Shown: positions 56,854 through 64,000 of the stretch, one piece after another
Layout of the letters: every line of letters begins with the position of its first letter
Position numbering within the stretch: the stretch's first letter is position 1
From: an uncultured Oceanospirillaceae bacterium
GTDB lineage: Bacteria; Pseudomonadota; Gammaproteobacteria; Pseudomonadales; Balneatricaceae
Reading direction: 5' to 3'
DNA: 64,000 nt
Assembly: GCA_937138495.1 (NCBI GenBank)
Contig: CAKZPE010000006.1
Coordinates: forward strand, 104,624-168,623
Notes under the pieces: generated by a model
Database searches by the model: none
Seen by the model: the letters and a program-made list of their open reading frames with translations, nothing else
What the model was told of the DNA's origin: nothing
Program-made: the position numbers and the translations under genes

Positions 56854-58101
56854 TCAGCTGAAACGCTCGGGCGCAAAAGGTGCAAGGTCGACGGTGTCGC
56901 TTTCACCCTGAATAGCCCGGGTAATGAGCTGCCCGGTCACTGCGCCGAATGTCAGCCCTAAGTGTCCGTGGCCAAATCCCAGGCTGATCTGTGGATAACG
57001 TTTCAGAGGCCCGATAACCGGTAATGAGTCCGGTGTTGACGGCCGGCTGCCGACCCAGGTGGAAGTTATTTCGGGGGCTTCGCCCAGCATCACTTTGGCG
57101 TGTTCCAGCATGGTGTGTGCTTTGGATTCATCCAGTGGTGCATCGGCTTCAGCAAATTCGGCGGTGCCTGCCAGACGGACCCCATCGTTCATCGGTGTCA
57201 GGAATACAGATTTGTCCAGCCAGCCAACCGGGCGCTGCAGTTTTTTATTCGCCAGGTCGAGGGTTAAGTGATAGCCCCGTTCACTGACCATCGGCATCTT
57301 AACGCCCAGTGGTGTGAGCAATGCTTTCGAGGCAACGCCGGCACAGATAACCAGATGGTCGAAATCAAGGGTTTCATCCGTCAGCTTTACACTGACTCCC
57401 GGCAGTTTTGGTGTAATGGATAACGCATGATCCCGGATGATTTTTCCGCCGTTCTCCGTGAAAAAGTCTGCGTAACGGCGGCACAGGCCGACCGGGCTGA
57501 CGGTAAACCGGGTATCGGGATAGAACACGCCGCCGGCATGAAAGGCTGCCAGATCAGGTTCCAGATCGGCGACCTGCCCGGCATTTAAAAACTCAAGATT
57601 TACACCTTGTTGTTGGCGTTCCAGAAGGTCTCCCTGCTGGGCGCTCAAAAAGTCCTGCTGGCTGGCGAACAGACCCAGACAGCCCTCCGCTCTGATCAGG
57701 TCCTGAGCGTTGCTCATCCTGAGCAGGGTTTCATCGGCCGGTACGGTATGCTGGTGTAATTGCGATAAGGCTGCTTTTCCTTTGGCATAATTGTCAGCAA
57801 AGCATGCTTTGAAAAAACGCCAGCCATAAGGCAGTAAGCTTGGAATGTAGCTGCTATGCATGGACAGTGGGCTGGAGTTATCCATCAGTAACCCCGGCAT
57901 TTTCCGCATCATGGAAAAGCGTGCGAAAGGCAGGCGTGCATAGTCGGCAAATAAGCCTGCGTTACCAAATGAGGTACCCATCCCCGGTAATTCTTTGTCG
58001 ATAAGGGTGACCTGATAACCTGCTTTTTGCAGCCATAATGCCGTTGATAACCCAACGACCCCGGCACCAATAATGCCAATCTGAGAATCTTGCATAATCA
58101 C
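56854..58101 (-). CDS. DadA-like FAD-dependent D-amino acid dehydrogenase
   Basis: IGIIGAGVVGLSTALWLQKAGYQVTLID; WVGSRPSTPDSLPVIGPLKRYPQISLGFGHGHLGLTFGAVTGQLI. Confidence 0.9.
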   Translation of the reverse strand: MIMQDSQIGIIGAGVVGLSTALWLQKAGYQVTLIDKELPGMGTSFGNAGLFADYARLPFARFSMMRKMPGLLMDNSSPLSMHSSYIPSLLPYGWRFFKACFADNYAKGKAALSQLHQHTVPADETLLRMSNAQDLIRAEGCLGLFASQQDFLSAQQGDLLERQQQGVNLEFLNAGQVADLEPDLAAFHAGGVFYPDTRFTVSPVGLCRRYADFFTENGGKIIRDHALSITPKLPGVSVKLTDETLDFDHLVICAGVASKALLTPLGVKMPMVSERGYHLTLDLANKKLQRPVGWLDKSVFLTPMNDGVRLAGTAEFAEADAPLDESKAHTMLEHAKVMLGEAPEITSTWVGSRPSTPDSLPVIGPLKRYPQISLGFGHGHLGLTFGAVTGQLITRAIQGESDTVDLAPFAPERFS

Positions 58102-58905
58102 GTAACCTGCTGATTCAGCAGGCCCTAAATTGTCTTATCGTCTCTGGAATGAACCCGCTGCAGTGTATGCATAAACATAACTGATGGTCTGCAACGGACA
58201 TTGATGGCGATCACCCGTGAGCAACGGATACGTTATACCCGGCCCGGGTGGCACCTAAGGTCCTAACATGACAAGAGCAAGAGAAATCACGGCTTAAATT
58301 AAAGTGGGAATGGATATACCGGCATCTGAAATTTAGCGTGTTGGTTTTGCACTTATTGTTATTTTCGGCCTGCTTACACTCAGGCTCAAACCTTCACGAA
58401 CTTATTATTTGCGGCAATCTTTATAATCGCAAATCGTATTTTTTTAAGATTTCATCAGTTTTATTTATGATTTTAAAATACGAGCGAATCAGTGCTAAGC
58501 AGGCTTTGTCGGGAAATCCGACTGATGAATCTGTGCCCCCGGGCTACCGGATTATCGTCGTATATGAGTTGAAATCTATAAGGGCAGGGCCGTTACGCGA
58601 GGTGTTTTATAGCTGAATTTCAGACGAAACTTAGTGGTTAAGTGTGAAGCAAAAAAACATAAGCATAACTTATATAATCAAATATATTTTCGATTTGTAT
58701 CTATGTTCAGTTGAATTAGACTGGTTAATAATCGCGCATTGTTACGAGGGAATGCACAAGGTAAGACTCAGGGAATTATTCCCCTTAAGTCCGCTGTTAT
58801 CGGGAAACTGACAACAAAACAGCAGATGCCTGAAACGCGTCAACATTTATAAAAATGCCCGTCCTTAAATACCGAGGCATATAACAATAAAAATTCGGAG
58901 GACCA

Positions 58906-59370
58906 ATGGACAGACGTAAAGTCGATGTCGTTCTGACGACTGTACTCATTATTATTTCCCTGATCATACTCACCAGCGATCAGCTGGTAGAAGGTGGTGC
59001 AGAAACGGATCTGGGTTCAATGTTCCTGCCCCGCATTGTTGCGGTACTGATGATCATTTTCTCCGCGACCATCGGTATTCAGTCTCTGAAGAAGCTGCTT
59101 CAGCAAAAAGAGCTGGAAGATAAAGAGCTCATCGTAACCAACGGTTATGGCGGCATCTTTATCTATATCGGTATCTTCATTGCCTATTGGTTACTGGTAC
59201 CTGTATTTGGATTTATAGTTACTACCCCCTTTGTGATGTTCAGCGTTGCGCTGCTGTTAGGTGGCCGTAACTGGGTGCCAATCACGGCGGTGTCGGTGAT
59301 TACGCCGATCCTGATTTTTTACGGTTCCAGTCAGTTCCTGCGGGTGTTTCTGCCCACCTGGTCACTGTAA
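58906..59370 (+). CDS. tripartite tricarboxylate transporter TctB-family protein
   Basis: 154 aa four-TM protein immediately upstream of tctA. Confidence 0.85.
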   Translation: MDRRKVDVVLTTVLIIISLIILTSDQLVEGGAETDLGSMFLPRIVAVLMIIFSATIGIQSLKKLLQQKELEDKELIVTNGYGGIFIYIGIFIAYWLLVPVFGFIVTTPFVMFSVALLLGGRNWVPITAVSVITPILIFYGSSQFLRVFLPTWSL

Positions 59371-59385
59371 ATAAGGGGTGTTGTA

Positions 59386-60897
59386 ATGTTTGATAATCTT
59401 TTAAGTGGCTTCAGTGCAATTCTTGCCGTCGGTCCGATCCTCGGTATTATTGCGGGCGTCATCATTGGCATTATTTTCGGGGCGATTCCCGGTATTTCCG
59501 GGATCATGGCAATCGCCATTATTCTGCCACTGACCTTCTATGTGGACCCTATCATCGGTATCACCATGTTATTGGCAGTGTATAAGGCCGGTATCTATGG
59601 CGGCTCTATTTCAGCCATTCTGATCAACACGCCCGGCGCAGCGGCATCCTTTTTAACAGCCGTTGACGGTAATGCGCTGACGAAGGCGGGTAAGGCCGGT
59701 AAAGCGCTGGATATCTCGCTGTTTTCATCGGTGTCGGGCGAAATGCTGGCTACTCTGGTGCTGATCCTGGTAGCGGCGCCAATTTCGGCGATTTCTTTAC
59801 AGGCCGGCCCGATCGAAAAAGTATTTCTGCTGTTATTTGCCTTCACGGTTATTGGCACGCTGGCCGGTGAGTCTATTCCCCGCGGTTTGCTGTCCTGCTG
59901 CTTAGGTATGCTGTTTGCGATGGTGGGTATGTCCACTATTACCGGCGCTTCCCGCTTTACTTTTGGCTACACCGAGCTGATGGCGGGCTTTACTTTCACG
60001 CCGATGCTGATTGGTATTCTGGTGATGCCGGAAGTCATCAATGTGATTCGCCGGCGTAAGGTACCTCATCATGAAATGATGATTACCCATTCACCTAAGC
60101 CTGCGGATAACCGCATCAGCTTTAAAGAGTACCGTTCTGTATTTGCGACTATTGTGAAGTCCAGCGGTATCGGTACATTCATTGGTGCGTTACCGGGGCT
60201 GGGTTCCAGTACGGCTGCTTTCATTGCATACGGGGAAGCTAAGCGGACGTCGAAAAAACCGGAAGAATACGGTAAAGGTTCAGTTGAAGGGATCGCTGCT
60301 GCTGAGTCTGCAAATAACGCTGTCTGTGGCTCCAGTATGATTCCGATGCTGACCCTGAGTATTCCCGGCGATGATGTGGCGGCTCTGCTGATGGGAGCAT
60401 TCCTGATCCACGGTTTAACGCCGGGGCCGTTAATCTTCTTTGAGCACACAGAAACCATTTACGCGATCTTTGCCGGTTTCCTGATTACCGATCTGTTCCT
60501 GCTGGGGATTGCCAAGTCCGGTTTCCGCTTCTTTGTTAAGGTTGCCTCGTTGCGCCGGTATTACATATTCCCTTGTGTGACGGTATTTGCCTTCACCGGA
60601 GCCTTCACGGCTGGCCAGAACATGAATGACATTCTGGTCCTGATTGCTTTCACCATCATGGGGTATTCGATGCGGGTATTCGGGCTGAATCCGGCGGTGT
60701 TCATTATCGGCTTTATTCTGACGCCGTTTCTTGAGCAGAACCTGGATCAGGCGCTGGCGATTGTCGGCACCGATTATCACTTATTCTTCGCTTCACCTTT
60801 CTCCTGGGTCTTTATAGCGCTGTCAGCTTTCTTCATTTATTCGAGCCTTCGGATGCGGAAAAAAGCAACCAGCACGCCTCAGGAAAAAGCTGTTTAG
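59386..60897 (+). CDS. tripartite tricarboxylate transporter TctA-family permease
   Basis: GAIPGISGIMAIAIILPLTFYVDPIIGITMLLAVYKAGIYGGSISAILINTPGAAAS. Confidence 0.95.
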   Translation: MFDNLLSGFSAILAVGPILGIIAGVIIGIIFGAIPGISGIMAIAIILPLTFYVDPIIGITMLLAVYKAGIYGGSISAILINTPGAAASFLTAVDGNALTKAGKAGKALDISLFSSVSGEMLATLVLILVAAPISAISLQAGPIEKVFLLLFAFTVIGTLAGESIPRGLLSCCLGMLFAMVGMSTITGASRFTFGYTELMAGFTFTPMLIGILVMPEVINVIRRRKVPHHEMMITHSPKPADNRISFKEYRSVFATIVKSSGIGTFIGALPGLGSSTAAFIAYGEAKRTSKKPEEYGKGSVEGIAAAESANNAVCGSSMIPMLTLSIPGDDVAALLMGAFLIHGLTPGPLIFFEHTETIYAIFAGFLITDLFLLGIAKSGFRFFVKVASLRRYYIFPCVTVFAFTGAFTAGQNMNDILVLIAFTIMGYSMRVFGLNPAVFIIGFILTPFLEQNLDQALAIVGTDYHLFFASPFSWVFIALSAFFIYSSLRMRKKATSTPQEKAV

Positions 60898-60996
60898 ACA
60901 GAACAATGAACCACCCAACTTCACACCGGCTAAAGCTCAGTGCAGTCCGGTGCGGATAAACACTACTTAAATAAAAATAATGCTAGGAAATAAAGT

Positions 60997-61941
60997 ATGA
61001 AAAATACCCAAAAAACCTTATTAGCCTTGGCCGGTGCTTTAGCGGTTTCCTTCTCTGCAGGCGCGTTGGCTGAGTATCCTGAAAAGCCAATTAACGTGAT
61101 TGTCCCTTACGGTGCAGGTGGTGATTCCGACCTGACAACCCGTATCTGGGCGGATGCGGTTGAGAAAGAGCTGGGCGTACCTGTTGTTGTTATCAACAAA
61201 GCTGGTGGCGGTGGTGTGGTTGGTACGTCTTTCGTTGCTAACTCTAAGAACGACGGTTATACCCTGATCAATGCCGGTCTGGGTAACATGCTGGTAACGC
61301 CTAACTTCAGTAAGACGCCGTATGACTTTGACAGCTTCGAGCCAATCGTGAAAATGACGGCGGTACCTCTGGCGGTTGTGGTTGCAAAAGATAGCCCGTA
61401 CACCAACTTTGATGAGTTTGTTGCCGGTGCGAAGGCGAACAAACTGACTCAGGGTTCATGGGGCGCATCATCTTCCGGTACTATTCTGGCGAACATTATC
61501 GCGGATCAGGCGGGCTACAGTGTTAAGTATGTACACGCGAAAGGTGCAGCAGCATCTATGGTATCTGTCATCGGTGGTCACATTGATTCTGCGGTTTCTT
61601 TCCCACCTGCGTTTGGCCCTCATGTTAAGGCAGACCGTGCCCGTGCATTGGTTATGAACCAGAAGATGGATGCTTTCCCGAATGTGCCTACTTTCGCTGA
61701 CTACGGTATTAAGGGCAGCTTCGAAGGTTGGTCCGGTGTATTTGCTCCAAAAGGTGTGCCTGAGGAAGTGATTACAAAACTGAAAGCGGCGACCGCTAAA
61801 GTGATGACGGATCCTAAAGTACTTAAGAGTTACGAAAACATTGGCGCTGTTGTCGATTTTCGATACGGTCCTGAGTGGGTATCCGATATGAAAGTTACTT
61901 ACGACATCATGAAAGATGCCGCCGCTAAGGTGAAGAAATAA
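60997..61941 (+). CDS. tripartite tricarboxylate transporter substrate-binding protein (TctC/Bug family)
   Basis: Signal peptide; YPEKPINVIVPYGAGGDSDLTTRIWADAVEKELGVPVVVINKAGGGGVVGTSFVAN. Confidence 0.95.
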   Translation: MKNTQKTLLALAGALAVSFSAGALAEYPEKPINVIVPYGAGGDSDLTTRIWADAVEKELGVPVVVINKAGGGGVVGTSFVANSKNDGYTLINAGLGNMLVTPNFSKTPYDFDSFEPIVKMTAVPLAVVVAKDSPYTNFDEFVAGAKANKLTQGSWGASSSGTILANIIADQAGYSVKYVHAKGAAASMVSVIGGHIDSAVSFPPAFGPHVKADRARALVMNQKMDAFPNVPTFADYGIKGSFEGWSGVFAPKGVPEEVITKLKAATAKVMTDPKVLKSYENIGAVVDFRYGPEWVSDMKVTYDIMKDAAAKVKK

Positions 61942-62225
61942 GCGATAGCGTTTATTCCGGCAGCCCCTCCTGGCTGCCGGAGCTTTCCTGCAAAACTCCC
62001 ATTGATAACATCCTGCTCTGTTTCTTTTTCTTTCCTGTACTGACATTTCTGTTCTGGCTGCGCTGTTCTGAGCATCTGTAAAAGGTGTCTTGCCGGGCAT
62101 GAAACCGTGAATTTTTAATCATCATTTTCAGGCTGTTTTTAAGTATATTCATCAGATAGACTGATGTTTTCAGAAGTCGCTTGCCTGTTGCGTAAGTGCT
62201 TTACTAACCGATTACCGGGTGAATT

Positions 62226-62237
62226 CAACGCGCGTTG
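62226..62237. promoter_or_regulatory. perfect 12-nt palindrome CAACGCGCGTTG upstream of LysR gene
   Basis: Self-complementary 12-mer ending 10 nt before ATG at 62248. Confidence 0.4.
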
Positions 62238-62247
62238 AGGAGACAGT

Positions 62248-63183
62248 ATGAATCTTAATCAGATGGAATCATTTCGTGCGGTGATGCTCACCGGCTCCGT
62301 CTCTCAGGCGGCTAAACAGTTGTACCGGACCCAGCCGGCGGTAAGTATGGTGATCAGTTCGCTGGAAAAGCAGATTGGCTTTCAGCTATTTGAGCGTCGT
62401 AAGAAACGCCTGTATCCGACACCGGAAGCGAATTACCTGTACGCTGAGATTGAAGCGATTTTCTCGCGCATTAATGATGTCAGTCAAACCCTGCAGGATA
62501 TTCAGAATAAGCAATATGGTTTTCTCCGGATCGGTTGTATGCCGGGGCCGTCTAACTTTTTTGTACCGGATCTGGTGGCCGATTTTCTTGAAGAGCATCC
62601 TAAGATTCAGGCGTCCCTGCAAACCCGGACGTCAGACGGGGTGCGTGAGTGGGTTGCTTCCGACCAGTATGATATTGGTCTGACGGAACTGACGGAACGT
62701 GATTCCGCCATTGATAAAGAAGTGTTTTCGCTGTCTTGCCTGTGTGCGTTGCCGGCTGAGCATCCACTGGCGGTTCATGAGGTGATTACGCCGGAACATC
62801 TGGATGATGAGCCGATGATTACGCTGCATCCGGATCACTCAATTTTTTATGCGCTGCAGCAGCTATTTGAATCGTCCGGTTATCGGATGAATGTTCGCCT
62901 GCAAACGCGTTTCTTTATTCCTGCGTTGCGGTTTATTGAGCGGGGGCTGGGGGTCTGTATTCTGGATCCTATTTCCGCCGCCAGTTATTGTTCCTATGCC
63001 CAGCCCGGTAAGGTTGTGTTCCGCCGTTTTGATTCAGATGTCTGCTTAAAACTGGGCATTATTTATCCGGCGAATAAACCCCGGTCTTTAATTACTCAGG
63101 ATTTTGCCTCTCAGTTACGTGAGCGCATTCAGGCGCTTGATGAACAGCCTGAGCGGTTGTTTGCCTGGGGTGCAGAGGACTAG
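62248..63183 (+). CDS. LysR-family transcriptional regulator
   Basis: HTH MNLNQMESFRAVMLTGSVSQAAKQLYRTQPAVSMVISSLEKQIGFQLFERR. Confidence 0.92.
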   Translation: MNLNQMESFRAVMLTGSVSQAAKQLYRTQPAVSMVISSLEKQIGFQLFERRKKRLYPTPEANYLYAEIEAIFSRINDVSQTLQDIQNKQYGFLRIGCMPGPSNFFVPDLVADFLEEHPKIQASLQTRTSDGVREWVASDQYDIGLTELTERDSAIDKEVFSLSCLCALPAEHPLAVHEVITPEHLDDEPMITLHPDHSIFYALQQLFESSGYRMNVRLQTRFFIPALRFIERGLGVCILDPISAASYCSYAQPGKVVFRRFDSDVCLKLGIIYPANKPRSLITQDFASQLRERIQALDEQPERLFAWGAED

Positions 63184-63376
63184 AGATGGGAAGTGTTCTC
63201 CGGGTTATCGCCGGTAGCGGCCGATGGTAACGGGCTTAGCCTGCGCGCTCATTATTTCTTAAATGCAGCACGGGCCTGTTCGTTATGCGGGACGCCTGTT
63301 GTGTACATTTTCATGAACATGTCCGGTTGCTGTATCTATCTCTGAAACGGATACATCAGCAACCGGACAATCCTGC

Positions 63377-64000
63377 TTAGTTACCAGGCTTATAAAGCCG
63401 TAGCCGGTTAGCGTTACTGATGACGCTGATGGATGAAAGCGCCATGGCTGCACCGGCGACCACCGGGCTGAGCAGAATGCCTGTGAACGGGAACAGAACG
63501 CCCGCTGCCACCGGAATTCCCAGAGTGTTATACATAAATGCAGCAAACAGGTTTTGTTTGATGTTGCGTAAGGTTGCCCGGGAAATATCTACCGCATCAC
63601 CAATGCTCTGCACGGAATTATGCAGTAACACCATGTCGGCACTTTCGATGGCGATATCGGTTCCCTGGCCGATGGCCAGACCTACATCTGCACGGGCCAG
63701 TGCCGGCGCGTCATTAATACCGTCGCCGGCCATGGCAACTTTACAGCCCATTTTCTGGAAAGCAGTTACCTGATCGGCTTTATCGCCGGGCATCAGGTTG
63801 GCGTAGAAATCATCCAGCTTCAGTGCCGACGCAACCGCCTGAGCCGTATGGGGGTTATCGCCGGTCAGCATAATGATCCGCAGGCCGTTGCGGCGCAGCG
63901 CCGCCAGCGCATCCGGTGTGGTCTCGCGGATCGGATCGGCGACGGCCAGCAAGCCGACCACAGCATCGCCCAGCGCCAGATACATCACCGTTGCGCCGCC
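63377..64000 (-). CDS. heavy-metal (copper-type) P-type ATPase, C-terminal part; gene continues past the window
   Basis: IIMLTGDNPHTAQAVASAL; VAMAGDGINDAPALARADVGLAIGQGTDIAIESADMVLL. Confidence 0.9.
   Translation of the reverse strand, partial: GGATVMYLALGDAVVGLLAVADPIRETTPDALAALRRNGLRIIMLTGDNPHTAQAVASALKLDDFYANLMPGDKADQVTAFQKMGCKVAMAGDGINDAPALARADVGLAIGQGTDIAIESADMVLLHNSVQSIGDAVDISRATLRNIKQNLFAAFMYNTLGIPVAAGVLFPFTGILLSPVVAGAAMALSSISVISNANRLRLYKPGN

Noticed and set aside
58338-58616. 92 aa ORF upstream of tctB
   Set aside because: No RBS or domain recognised, unusual composition, overlaps inverted repeats; likely spurious.

Overview
The window looks like a chromosomal segment of a marine-type gammaproteobacterium (Oceanospirillales-like; taxonomy is an inference from gene content). 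It is densely coding. I saw no rRNA, tRNA, CRISPR array, transposase or phage gene. Main blocks: (1) CysI-type nitrite/sulfite reductase + DUF934; (2) two-component system + TonB receptor + PepSY/DUF2271/DUF4198 genes, a probable metal or siderophore uptake locus; (3) LysR / RidA / TRAP (dctPQM) / DadA-like oxidoreductase, with the TRAP substrate-binding gene frameshifted; (4) glyA-soxBDAG sarcosine oxidation operon with a long hairpin-rich leader and a decayed tandem copy of the soxG 3' end plus its terminator; (5) three chemoreceptors, a SLAC1/TDT transporter and an ABC-exporter-like protein with a highly degenerate nucleotide-binding domain; (6) a pyrrolysine-free MttB-family methyltransferase; (7) purine phosphoribosyltransferase + NCS2 permease; (8) class-V aminotransferase, GlcG/HbpS-like protein, second glyA, sdaA and ETF-QO; (9) Asp/Glu racemase-like, DadA-like, tripartite tricarboxylate transporter and LysR; (10) the C-terminal end of a copper-type P-ATPase cut by the window edge. 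The theme is uptake and oxidation of methylated or D-amino acids feeding one-carbon/glycine/serine metabolism. Strongest candidates for something undescribed: the structured glyA leader RNA, the pseudo-ATPase ABC protein and the MttB homolog.
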